A stretch of DNA of 61,200 nucleotides. It comes from Chloroflexota bacterium (lineage in GTDB: Bacteria > Chloroflexota > Ktedonobacteria > Ktedonobacterales > JADMIN01). The stretch is taken from NCBI GenBank assembly GCA_021814145.1, contig JAKAIY010000003.1, positions 1 through 61,200 on the forward strand, written 5' to 3'. How positions within the stretch are numbered: the first letter of the stretch is position 1; each line of letters opens with the position of its first letter. The translations under genes and the position numbers were made by a program. Positions 1-8,008 of this stretch are shown here, piece by piece. The notes below the pieces were generated by a model that saw only the letters and a program-made list of their open reading frames with translations, was not told the DNA's origin and ran no database searches.

Positions 1-85
1 TCCTCCTCGAACGGGTTCTTCATCTACCCGATGAGAATCACCTGCTGGCCGATCTCGTCAACCGACCTCAAATCCCCACACTCAA

Positions 86-313
86 TTGGACACTATCGTG
101 CGCCTGCTCACTGATTTCGCGTTCGAGCGGCTCGCGGCGAACCGCGTCTTTATCCAGTGCGACGCGCGCAACACCCGCAGCGCGGCGGTAGCCGGGCGCC
201 TGGGATTCGCGCGCGAGGCGCCGCTGCGCAACGACCGGCGGGCCGTGGACGGGACACTGCGCAATACGCTCGTCTTCTCGCGCATCCCGGACGACCCGCG
301 CTGGCCGCGCTAG
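86..313 (+). pseudogene. C-terminal fragment of a GNAT (RimJ/RimL-like) acetyltransferase
   Basis: The 75 residues match the last part of RimL-type N-acetyltransferases: a helix ending LTDFAFERL, then RVFIQCDARNTRSAAVAGRLGF (shown here as two adjoining blocks, RVFIQCDARN and TRSAAVAGRLGF), then a basic LRNDRR stretch and a final strand LRNTLVFSRI. The reading frame is closed by a TGA at 32-34 and there is no start with a ribosome site, so the N-terminal ~100 residues of the fold are absent. A different frame (from base 3) is open across the first ~85 bases and also looks protein-like, so the gene is either truncated, frameshifted or joined to unrelated sequence at the window edge. It is not expected to be active. 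The stop overlaps the convergent membrane gene by 4 nt. Confidence 0.6.
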
Positions 314-618
314 AGTTCCTGCGCGCTCACGTCAGAGCCGCGCCCGCGCCCGAAGAGGAAGCCCACCAGCAGCGCGCCAAGAGCTATGCCCATCGAGCAG
401 GCCAGGAAAGAGCCGAAGAACCACGAGACGGCGTCAATCGTAATGTCACTCTGCTTGACAAAATACCAGAGGCCGAACGCGGTGAGCGCCGCGCCGATCA
501 GCCCGCCTAGCAGCCCCAGAAAATGGAAGCCGGGGCGGCTGACGAGCCAGGCTACAAACAAGCCGCCTGGCAACGAGAGCACGGCGGCGATAATCAGAAT
601 CAGCAGGTCGAGCGGCAT
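310..618 (-). CDS. small membrane protein, function unknown
   Basis: A 102-residue protein starting MPLDLLILI. The ATG at 618 has AGGAGG 6 nt upstream, which decides it over longer open-frame starts. Three hydrophobic segments are visible at roughly residues 4-27, 32-53 and 66-92, the last two Gly/Ala-rich, followed by a short charged tail (GRGRGSD) likely in the cytoplasm. I recognise no domain. It converges on the GNAT fragment. A very short ORF with its own ribosome site lies about 60 nt upstream on the same strand and could be co-transcribed. Its role is unknown. Confidence 0.6.
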   Translation of the reverse strand: MPLDLLILIIAAVLSLPGGLFVAWLVSRPGFHFLGLLGGLIGAALTAFGLWYFVKQSDITIDAVSWFFGSFLACSMGIALGALLVGFLFGRGRGSDVSAQEL

Positions 619-1171
619 GAATGCGCCTCCTGATGGGCGGAAATGGATACCGGCTCTGGCGCCGCGCTGGCGCCAGCTTACAGAATAGCCCGTAAAGCCG
701 CTGTGCCTTGAGGCCATGCGGATGAACGGGCTTGCATAGGCTTGAGCCAAAAGCCTGTTGCGATTGTCTGGGCGCTTGCCATATGGTAGGCTCCTTAGAG
801 CGACGGTCGCTTTATGAGATGCTCTTTTCAGACCATCTCGCCGTTGTCAGGATAGTTCGGGTCGGGCAGACCCGTCGCGTAAAGCAGTTCCGGTAGCATC
901 AGCGCCTATCCCGCTTATGATGTTTCCCCCCGGTCGCGAGAATCCGCTAAGACTTTAGCCTATGCGGAGTGTCAACTGAGGATATCGTTGCTTATTGTAC
1001 TACAGGCGCTCCCGCGCGCAAACAGGCGGCGTCGCCGGCGCAGGGCGGCTTGAACGTCGTTGACATACGGCGAGCGCGGGCGTTCGACAGCCTGCTACCC
1101 TCCGCTGTTGGCGCTGCCCCGCTCGCATGCGTGGGCGCGGCACGGGAGAACATCCGAAGAGGCGAGAGGGT
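619..1171. other. intergenic stretch, 553 bp
   Basis: Between the minus-strand membrane gene and the plus-strand nitrilase-family gene. Apart from the possible 34-codon ORF I see no gene, RNA gene or strong terminator. The region near 950-1010 is more AT-rich than its surroundings and may hold the divergent promoters. Confidence 0.4.
678..782 (-). CDS. possible 34-residue small ORF
   Basis: An ATG at 782 has AAGGAG 8 nt upstream and opens a 34-codon frame (MASAQTIATG...) ending TAA at 680-678. It lies upstream of, and on the same strand as, the small membrane protein gene at 618. There is no recognisable domain and no membrane segment. The good ribosome site is the only evidence, so it could be chance. 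Confidence 0.22.
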   Translation of the reverse strand: MASAQTIATGFWLKPMQARSSAWPQGTAALRAIL

Positions 1172-2170
1172 ATGAGCGATCTGCGGGTGGCGCTGCTGCA
1201 GATGGCGCCGGCAGGCGCGGACCAGCAGGCGAACGCGGAGAAGGCCGCGCGTTTCTGCCGCCAGGCGCGGGCGATGGGAGCCGACATCGCCCTCTTCCCC
1301 GAGATGTGGAACATCGGATATGAGGGATACGCTGATGAGCGGGATGGCGGGCCGGGGGGCGATCTCTGGCGCGCTCCCGGGCTCTGGGCTGAAGGCGAGA
1401 CTTCGCTGTGGGAGGCCACCCGCGAGGCGCGCGAACGCTGGCAGGCGCAGGCGACGCCCCGCGACGGGGCCTGGGTGGGCGGCTTCCGGGCGCTGGCGCG
1501 CGAGCTGGAGATGGCGATTGGCGTGACCTATCTGGAGCAGTGGCCTGGCGCGCCGCGCAACACGGTCTCGCTGATTGACCGTCATGGCGAGGAGTCGCTC
1601 ACCTACGCCAAGGTCCATACCTGCGACTTTGGCCTGAATGAGGCCGCGCTCACGCCTGGCGACGGATTCCCCGTAGCGGCGCTCGATACCGCGCTGGGAC
1701 CCGTGCGGGTTGGCGCGATGATCTGCTTCGACCGCGAGTTCCCGGAGAGCGCGCGACTGCTAGCGCTGGATGGCGCCTAGCTGGTCCTGATCCCCAACGC
1801 CTGTGAGATGGAGCGTCACCGGATCAGGCAGGTCGCGACGCGCGCGGTCGAAAACATGGTGGCCGTGGCGCTGGCCAACTACGCCGCGCCCAAGGAGAAT
1901 GGTCACTCCATCGCCTTCGACCCCATCGCTTTCGATGAGAACGGCTCACGCGAGACGCTGGTGATCGAGGCGGGCGAGGCTGAGGGCGTCTATCTGGCGA
2001 CCTTCGATCTCGACGCCATCCGCGCCTATCGCCAGCGTGAAGCCTGGGGTGACGCCTTCCGCCGCCCGTGGGCCTACGCCGCGCTGACCAGGACGAAGGT
2101 CGCGGCGCCGTTCCTGCGGGTCAACGAGCGCGGCGAGCCATACCCGCGCAAACGGACCTCCGGGCGTTAA
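1172..2170 (+). pseudogene. carbon-nitrogen hydrolase (nitrilase family), interrupted by an in-frame amber codon
   Basis: The ATG at 1172 opens a nitrilase-superfamily protein (C-N hydrolase of the amidase/N-carbamoylase type). The catalytic triad is visible: Glu in FPEMWN, Lys in YAKVHTC and Cys in MICFDREFPE. At 1778-1780 a TAG follows the DGA of the strand after the catalytic Cys, and the same frame continues at once with LVLIPNACEME..., exactly where the family normally reads D-G-A-E-x-V-L-x-P-N-A-C. One base change (GAG to TAG) explains it. The frame then runs to 2170 with the rest of the fold (ENMVAVALANYA, then a C-terminal tail). As read, the product stops at 202 residues and lacks about 130. 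Alternatives are a sequencing error or stop readthrough. No frameshift or other damage is visible, so if real the change is recent. Confidence 0.85.
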
Positions 2171-2321
2171 TCGCCGGATGTTGTGGCGCCTGGCTGGCAT
2201 TGCTCGTCTCAAGGTACAGGACTTGCGGTTATGACACCCACGCAATACCCTGTATCGTAGGGGATGTCTGGTCCGGACGATCAGCCCGGCGACCTCCGGC
2301 GACACCACGGAAAGCCTGCGC

Positions 2322-3176
2322 ATGGTCCTCACCCCTGACTTACACACACCGCCGACAAATTGGGAGCATACCGCCTTGTTTAGCGAGCGCAATCTGTATG
2401 GCGATCAGCCGGCGCGCCGTGTCCTTCGCTTTGGGCAGCGCGTCACTGGCGCCGATATTCCCGCCGCCCCCGAGCGTGTGCGCGGCGTGGCGAATGGCCC
2501 GTTGGGCCGGCTGCGCGGCGCGCGGCTCCAGGCGCGTGGCCAGGTGGCCTGGCTGCGCCTGGGCGTCAGCGATCTGGGCCGGGAGCTGCGCACCGTCCCG
2601 CTCAACGCCACGCAGGGACCCGCTCCCACGCCTGACACGCTGGAGCTGCGCGGCGGCATGCGCGTGCGCTGCCACGAGGGCTACGTGGGCAAGCTGGCGG
2701 GTCTGGTGATTGATCCCACGCAGGGGTTGGTGACGGACCTGATCGTGAAGATTCGCGGTGACGCGATGGCTGATGTCCAGCTTCCCAGCGACCCGCTGTT
2801 CAAGCTGGGGCCAGCGCAAGGCGCCGAGGCGCTCGTGGCGCCCGCCTGGGCGGTTTCCACGACGCGCGTGGAGAGCGCGCTTCCTTTTCTCCGCGACCGT
2901 CTGATTCTGACGCTGGACGCGTCGGTTGAGCAGGTCGCGTCGGCGGCGCGGCTGCGCCGAGATGGACAGGTGGCGGGCGATATCTGGCGGCTGCTGGGCG
3001 AAAATCCCGCCATCGCGCCCTATGTGGGCCGCTTGCGCGTCGAAGTGCGTGATGGCGATGTCACCTTGCGCGGCGCGCTGCCCACGCCGCGGCACCGCGC
3101 CTCCGCCGAGCAGGACATCTGGCATGTCCCCGGCGTTTTCGCGCTCCACAACGAAGTCACCATCACCGGCGACTGA
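2322..3176 (+). CDS. PRC-barrel-like / BON-domain protein
   Basis: A protein of up to 284 residues. A central segment (about residues 107-150, RVRCHEGYVGKLAGLVID) resembles a PRC-barrel beta-sheet unit. The last ~65 residues (DIWRLLGENP to the C-terminus, with VRDGDVTLRGAL) look like a BON domain, which binds phospholipid or other surfaces. No signal peptide or membrane helix is evident. The start is uncertain: the ATG at 2322 has no clear ribosome site, and a TTG about 55 nt downstream (at ...GCCTTGTTT) has GGGAG in range. It stands alone on its strand and converges on the SDR gene 6 bp away. Family calls rest on short motifs, so a role in envelope binding is only a guess. Confidence 0.6.
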   Translation: MVLTPDLHTPPTNWEHTALFSERNLYGDQPARRVLRFGQRVTGADIPAAPERVRGVANGPLGRLRGARLQARGQVAWLRLGVSDLGRELRTVPLNATQGPAPTPDTLELRGGMRVRCHEGYVGKLAGLVIDPTQGLVTDLIVKIRGDAMADVQLPSDPLFKLGPAQGAEALVAPAWAVSTTRVESALPFLRDRLILTLDASVEQVASAARLRRDGQVAGDIWRLLGENPAIAPYVGRLRVEVRDGDVTLRGALPTPRHRASAEQDIWHVPGVFALHNEVTITGD

Positions 3177-3182
3177 AGCCTT

Positions 3183-3935
3183 TCACGAGCGCCCGTACAC
3201 CGGAATGCTCGCGCCGCTAATCAGCCCGGCGTCATCCGAGGCGAGGAACGCGATCACACGCGCGATCTCTTCCGGGCGGGGCCAGCGGGCGAAGTTGGCG
3301 TTGGGCATCGAGGCGCGATTGGCGGGCGTGTCTATGATCCCCGGCAGCAAGGCGTTGACGGTGATCCCGCGCTCCACCACCTCCTCGGACTGCGCCTCAG
3401 TCAGGGTGATGACGCTCGCCTTGGCGATGGCGTAGGCGGCGGCGTTCTTGCGCCCGCTGACCGCCGCGCGCGACGCGATATTGATGATCCGCCCGAACTG
3501 GTTGCGCTCCATCGCCCGCGCGGCGTGCTTGGAGAACAGGAACGTTGTCTTCAGGTTCAGCTCCAGCATGCGGTCGAGCGTCTGCGTGTCGAGCGCCGTG
3601 ACAGGCTGTCCGGCGGCGTACCCCCCGATGATATTCACCAGGATGTCGAGCCGCCCCGCGCGCTGGACGAGGTCGCTCACCAGCGCGGCGACCGCGTTCT
3701 CGTCGCGCGCGTCGGCCACCGCCGCGCTCAGCCGTTCCCCATCCTCGCCCGCCTGCGCTTTCAGCCGCTCCAGCGCGTCGGGCCGCTCGCGGCTTGCGAC
3801 CGCCAGCACGCTGGCGCCGCTTTCCAATAGCGCCAGCGTCGTCGCTGGCCCCAGGCCACCAAAAGCGCCCGTCACCAGCGCCACCCGTCCCGCAAGGTCA
3901 TACCTGTTTTGCCGCCAGAGCGGCGCGCTGCTCAT
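3183..3935 (-). CDS. short-chain dehydrogenase/reductase (SDR)
   Basis: A classical SDR of 250 residues. Visible features are the cofactor loop TGAFGGLG near residue 20, an NIIGG equivalent of the NNAG motif, a catalytic Ser in NIASRAAVSG, and YAIAK (the Tyr-x-x-x-Lys pair). The C-terminal LISGASIPVYGR matches the usual substrate-loop end. It would be a soluble NAD(P)-dependent oxidoreductase of unknown substrate. The start at 3935 has GAGGAG 8 nt upstream, which overrides an open frame running further 5'. It lies 26 bp downstream of the J/VWA gene on the same strand and may be the last gene of that transcription unit. Confidence 0.85.
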   Translation of the reverse strand: MSSAPLWRQNRYDLAGRVALVTGAFGGLGPATTLALLESGASVLAVASRERPDALERLKAQAGEDGERLSAAVADARDENAVAALVSDLVQRAGRLDILVNIIGGYAAGQPVTALDTQTLDRMLELNLKTTFLFSKHAARAMERNQFGRIINIASRAAVSGRKNAAAYAIAKASVITLTEAQSEEVVERGITVNALLPGIIDTPANRASMPNANFARWPRPEEIARVIAFLASDDAGLISGASIPVYGRS

Positions 3936-3961
3936 CTCATTCCGCTCCTCTACGCGCTCAA

Positions 3962-5557
3962 TTACCCCCGCATGTGGCGGAGATGGTGAAAAAGGCTCTG
4001 GTTGCGCACGCTGTAGCGGACGCGCGATATGGTCACGCCCGCATCCGCCAGGCCATGCGCCAGCGCCACGGAAGCCTGGCGCGTCTCCTCCGCCAGCGTA
4101 GCGGCGCCCGCTGAGGCCAGCCGGAGCGCCGCTGTGTCCAGCGCCGCGCACGCCTCCTCCACATCGTCGCTGGCAAGGCGCTCAGCGAGCGTCTGGAGGC
4201 GATACGCGGTCAGCAACTCCAGCGCCAGCCGGGCATCGGGCGCGAGCGCGGGTGGAGTGGCGCCGCTGGCCTGTGGCGCGCGAAGCGGCGCGCTGTCGCG
4301 GATCACGCGCCCCCCATCCACCTGGGGCGCCCAGTACGAGGAATGGATGGTTCCCAGCTCCAGTGATCCGTTCACGCTGACGCTGAGGGTGGATGGCTCC
4401 AGCAGCGTCTCCCAGAGCGCCACGCCGCCGCACGCTTCCGCTCCACCAGCCAGCGTCCCCAGCTCAACCCCCACCGGCGCGCCAGGCGTATGCGGGCCTT
4501 CGAAGGCGTACGACAGCTCGGGAGCGATCCGCGCGGCGCGCAGGACGCTGACCCCCGGCGCTGGCTCCAGCGTCAGCCGCAGGCGTGAGGCGAGCGTGGC
4601 GCGCAACCGCTCGACCAGCCAGGTCAAGATGCGTGTCAGGCGAGATGGATCATCCACGAAAGCGCACACCCCGCCCGTGACGCTGGCGAACTGGTCGAAC
4701 AGGTCGCGGTCCCAGTCAGGCCCAACCCCTAGCGCGACAATCTGGACGCCAAGCTGGCGCGCGCGCTCCGCGAGATCCAGGGTGCCCGCCCTTTCCTCAT
4801 CGGCAGGCGCGCTATTCATGATGAGCGCGAACGCGGAGACGCCCGTGGGCGTGATATGGGCGGCGCTCCGCTCTAGCGCCAGGCCCAGCGCGCTAGAGAG
4901 CCGCGCGGGGCCACGCGGCGCCATAGGCTCCAGCGCCTGCCCAACATCCCGGCGGCCCGCGACGGATTCGCCATCGAGCGCGACGCTGGCCTGCTCATCG
5001 AACGTAACGAGCGTGAGCCGGTCTTCGGGGCGCAGCAGAGCGCCGAGGGCGTCGAGCGCGCGCCGCGTCTCCATCAGCGCCTGATCGCGCAGAGTCATGG
5101 AGCGGGCTATCATCACCGCCAGATTCAGTGGCGCGGCGGGCGACGCGATGGGCTGGCCGGCGGGGCTGAGCTCGGCGAGCGCGTAGTAGCGCTCTGGCTC
5201 CTTCAAGGGAGCGGATATGGCGGAGGCTGGCGTGACGCTGAGGCGCAGCGGTGAGGCGCTCGCGTCTCCGCGCGCTCCCCGCGCGAACGGGATGGTGGCC
5301 GTCCCTGGCAGGACGCTCGCCACAGGCGGCGGAGCTTTCGTGATGGCCTGTCGCCACTGCGCGTCATATCCGGCCCGCAGGGCAGATGTCATCAGGACAC
5401 GATACGCCTCATCGAGCAGGCGTAGCCGCTCGGCGGCGGCGGACCCTGGGCGCGCGTCCGGCTGAAGCTGGATGGTGAGTGTCTGGTACGCCTGGCGAAT
5501 TTCTTCCTGAGTAGCGGTAGGGGAGACCCCCATCAAGGCATAGAAATCTGCCAGCAT
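3962..5557 (-). CDS. J-domain-like plus VWA-like protein with degenerate motifs
   Basis: A 531-residue protein. Residues 1-65 have the helical pattern of a DnaJ J domain (FYALMGVSPTATQEEIRQAY), but the HPD tripeptide that stimulates Hsp70 reads QPD. From about residue 130 there is a von Willebrand factor A-like fold (LNLAVMIARSMTL ... LTLVTFDEQASVAL), but the DxSxS metal site reads ARSMT, so ordinary Mg2+ coordination is unlikely. The rest is a beta-rich domain and a helical C-terminus as in bacterial VWA proteins. No signal peptide or membrane helix. It follows the PP2C gene by 84 nt on the same strand, so a binding or scaffold role in that signalling block is inferred. The ATG at 5557 is chosen because the J domain begins there. 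Confidence 0.7.
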   Translation of the reverse strand: MLADFYALMGVSPTATQEEIRQAYQTLTIQLQPDARPGSAAAERLRLLDEAYRVLMTSALRAGYDAQWRQAITKAPPPVASVLPGTATIPFARGARGDASASPLRLSVTPASAISAPLKEPERYYALAELSPAGQPIASPAAPLNLAVMIARSMTLRDQALMETRRALDALGALLRPEDRLTLVTFDEQASVALDGESVAGRRDVGQALEPMAPRGPARLSSALGLALERSAAHITPTGVSAFALIMNSAPADEERAGTLDLAERARQLGVQIVALGVGPDWDRDLFDQFASVTGGVCAFVDDPSRLTRILTWLVERLRATLASRLRLTLEPAPGVSVLRAARIAPELSYAFEGPHTPGAPVGVELGTLAGGAEACGGVALWETLLEPSTLSVSVNGSLELGTIHSSYWAPQVDGGRVIRDSAPLRAPQASGATPPALAPDARLALELLTAYRLQTLAERLASDDVEEACAALDTAALRLASAGAATLAEETRQASVALAHGLADAGVTISRVRYSVRNQSLFHHLRHMRG

Positions 5558-5641
5558 TTCACCTGTCGCTCCCTTCGCGTATCCGTGACGTAATTCCCCA
5601 TATCCCAATCCGTCCCCTCTGTCTGGATGATACGCCAGGCG

Positions 5642-7837
5642 TTACTCTGCGCTGGCGCCCGCTTCGTCCGGCTTCGTCTCGCCGGCCTCTGGCTCCTCAT
5701 CGTCCAGCTCATCCGTTGGCGCTTCATCGTCCAGCTCATCCGTGACCATCTCGCCGGCCTCTGGCGCGTCCGCGCCCGCCTCTTCCGTGGCCGTCTCGTC
5801 CACAGGCGCTTCGCTGTCCGCCGCCGGGCTCGCCGCTGGCCCGTCGTCCGCGCTATCTGGCGTGGCTTCTGGCGTGGCGCCGCCGAAAGGCTGGTCAACG
5901 GGAAGCGCGCTCACGAACAGGACCACCGCCGTGCTGTTATCGTGGCCGCCATTGGCGTTCGCGCGCGCGACCAGCGCAGCCGCGCAAGAGTCGGGGTCCG
6001 TCGCTTCGCCCAGCGCCTGCCCGATCCCCTCTGACGTCACCTCGTCCCACAGGCCGTCGCTACAGATGACGAGGCGGTCGCCTGGCGCCAGAACGAATTG
6101 CAGCATATCCGGCGTCGCGTCATCTTCCTGACCGATCGAGCGGTAGAGCACACTGCGCGGCATCATAAAGCTGGGGTCTTCGAGCGCTGGGTGCCGCATC
6201 GCCTCGAGCCGCGCGAGAAGCGAGTGGTCTTCAGTCAGCTGGATGAGCTGGCCGTCGCGCAGCAGATAAGCCCGGCTATCGCCCAGATGCGCCAGCGCCG
6301 CGCGCGCGCCCGCGATCGCCAGCGCGGTGACGGTCGAGCCAGTGGTGGCGTTCAGGCGCGTGGCGAAGGAGCGCGTGCGCCGGTTGGCCTCTTTCACCGC
6401 TTGCTCCAGCGCCTGTGTCAGCGGGACTTGCGGGGCGGTGGCCGCGTCATCAGCGGCGGCGGTGAAGATCGCCTGCGCGGGCCAGACGGTCTGTGGCTCA
6501 ATGAAGCGCCGCGCCAGCTCGGTGGTGACGGTGCGCACGACGAAACGGCTGGCGATTTCACCGTGCGACTCGCCCCCCATGCCGTCCGCGACCAGGAAGA
6601 CGCCGAGCGGCGCGTCGGCGGCGGCGTCATCATGAATATCGAAGAGCGCCGCGCCCCAGGCGTCCTGGTTCTCCGAGCGTATCCGGCCAATGCTGGTCGC
6701 GGCCCCTGAGCTGATGCGCAGCCGCACCGCGCGGACATCCGCGCCCATGCGCGCGCCCGCCACCAAGAGCGTCTGGAGCGCCAGCGTGCTAGCTTCCACG
6801 ACTTCGTCAATCGTGGCGAAGCCGCCCGTCTCGCCCCGCGCGGCGATCTCGCGCAGGCTGCGCTGCGCGCTGGAGTCGCGGTCCCACAGCGTCACATCGT
6901 CCGCTCCACCCAGCGACCCCACCGTGCGCGCCAGGAAGTTGGCGTCGCGGGCGTAGAGCGCCTGCCCTTCTTCGGGATCGGTAACGGGCGTGGCGTCCTC
7001 GACACCTGTCAGATAGACGCGCCCATCGTAGAGCGTCACCCGATCCGGCGAGACGTGCAGATGCGCTAGCTCGCCGCGATGCAGCGCCGCCAGGGCGTTC
7101 GCGAGTTGCGAGCAGGCTGTCAGCGCGTCCACTGGTCGCAGCCTTTCGCCCACCCCCAGCGGTGGCGCGGGCTCGTTGGACCCCTCGCCGGAGCCGGGCA
7201 GCTCGACGCTGATCAGGAACGTGCGCTTCCCCTCACGCGCGAACGCCACAGGCGCCAGCAATCCTGGCTCGCGCACGCCCGCGGCCACCACACGCTCCAG
7301 GCGCTCGGCGTCGCTCGCGGGGACCTCGCGCGCGATGTAGCGCCAGGGCGGCGTTTCCGCGGCGGGCTCCTCGTCCGCTGGCTCGCTGGCCGCCGGAGGG
7401 ATGGCCAGGTAGACTGGCGTCTCGTTCTCGACCCGCAGCACGCGCTCGATGGTATATCCCGCCAGCGTCGCGCCAGGCTCCAGTGGCGCGCTCTCCTGAG
7501 CTTCGTCCGCTTCGTCCGCTTCGTCCGCTTCGGCGGTAGCCGGTTCCTCCTGGCTGGGAACCAGACCAGCCACAGCCTGCGGCGTTATCCGCGACTTCAG
7601 CGGCGCGGTCACGGCCAGCCCATCCCGCTCATCCTGCGCGCTCCGCTCATCCACGTCCAGTGGCCGGGTATCATATGATGTCCCGTTCGCTGGCTCTTCC
7701 GGGCGCTCGGGCTCCTTGCTCGCGGAGGTATCGGATGGCTCACTCGCGGGCGACGCGGCCCCCCCGGACAGGGAAGCGCTGGCAGGTTCTACGTCGGGAG
7801 CTGAAGCGCGCTCGTCATCCACGTCCATTGGATCCAT
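5642..7837 (-). CDS. pseudokinase-PP2C phosphatase fusion with acidic tails
   Basis: A 731-residue protein in four parts. The N-terminal ~150 residues are acidic and low in complexity. Next is a protein-kinase-like domain (GYTIERVL near its start), in which the catalytic loop HRD reads HVS (LAHLHVSPDRV) and the DFG position reads GVE, so it should not transfer phosphate. Then comes a PP2C domain with its metal-binding motifs intact: RSENQD, VADGMGGESHG, HLGDSRAYLL, CSDGLWDE and GHDNST. The last ~110 residues are Asp/Glu/Pro-rich with an ELDDE repeat. A soluble Mn/Mg-dependent Ser/Thr phosphatase is predicted. It sits between the kinase-PQQ gene and the J/VWA gene, so it probably reverses that kinase. 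The start at 7837 has a weak ribosome site, and an ATG 9 nt later is possible. Confidence 0.85.
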   Translation of the reverse strand: MDPMDVDDERASAPDVEPASASLSGGAASPASEPSDTSASKEPERPEEPANGTSYDTRPLDVDERSAQDERDGLAVTAPLKSRITPQAVAGLVPSQEEPATAEADEADEADEAQESAPLEPGATLAGYTIERVLRVENETPVYLAIPPAASEPADEEPAAETPPWRYIAREVPASDAERLERVVAAGVREPGLLAPVAFAREGKRTFLISVELPGSGEGSNEPAPPLGVGERLRPVDALTACSQLANALAALHRGELAHLHVSPDRVTLYDGRVYLTGVEDATPVTDPEEGQALYARDANFLARTVGSLGGADDVTLWDRDSSAQRSLREIAARGETGGFATIDEVVEASTLALQTLLVAGARMGADVRAVRLRISSGAATSIGRIRSENQDAWGAALFDIHDDAAADAPLGVFLVADGMGGESHGEIASRFVVRTVTTELARRFIEPQTVWPAQAIFTAAADDAATAPQVPLTQALEQAVKEANRRTRSFATRLNATTGSTVTALAIAGARAALAHLGDSRAYLLRDGQLIQLTEDHSLLARLEAMRHPALEDPSFMMPRSVLYRSIGQEDDATPDMLQFVLAPGDRLVICSDGLWDEVTSEGIGQALGEATDPDSCAAALVARANANGGHDNSTAVVLFVSALPVDQPFGGATPEATPDSADDGPAASPAADSEAPVDETATEEAGADAPEAGEMVTDELDDEAPTDELDDEEPEAGETKPDEAGASAE
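7501..7532. repeat. 9-bp tandem repeat inside the PP2C gene
   Basis: About 3.5 copies of CTTCGTCCG (plus-strand reading), in frame, encoding a repeated Asp-Glu-Ala tract in the acidic N-terminal region. Such a repeat can change length by slippage without breaking the frame. Confidence 0.85.
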
Positions 7838-8008
7838 ATTTGATGCTTTCTCCGCTTTCGCTACACGATGCGTACGGCTCCCGCGAGAGTCAGTCAGGGC
7901 GCCGCGCCTTTGCGGCGCCCCCGCGCGCTCCCACACGCCGCCACTTCCACATCATCCCATCAACTGCGCCTCATCCGCCACCACGTCCACCCCTTTCGCT
8001 CGATAGTC

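Noticed and set aside
7501..7532. Short tandem repeat as a CRISPR remnant
   Set aside because: A 9-bp unit, in frame, without spacers: a coding repeat for Asp-Glu-Ala.
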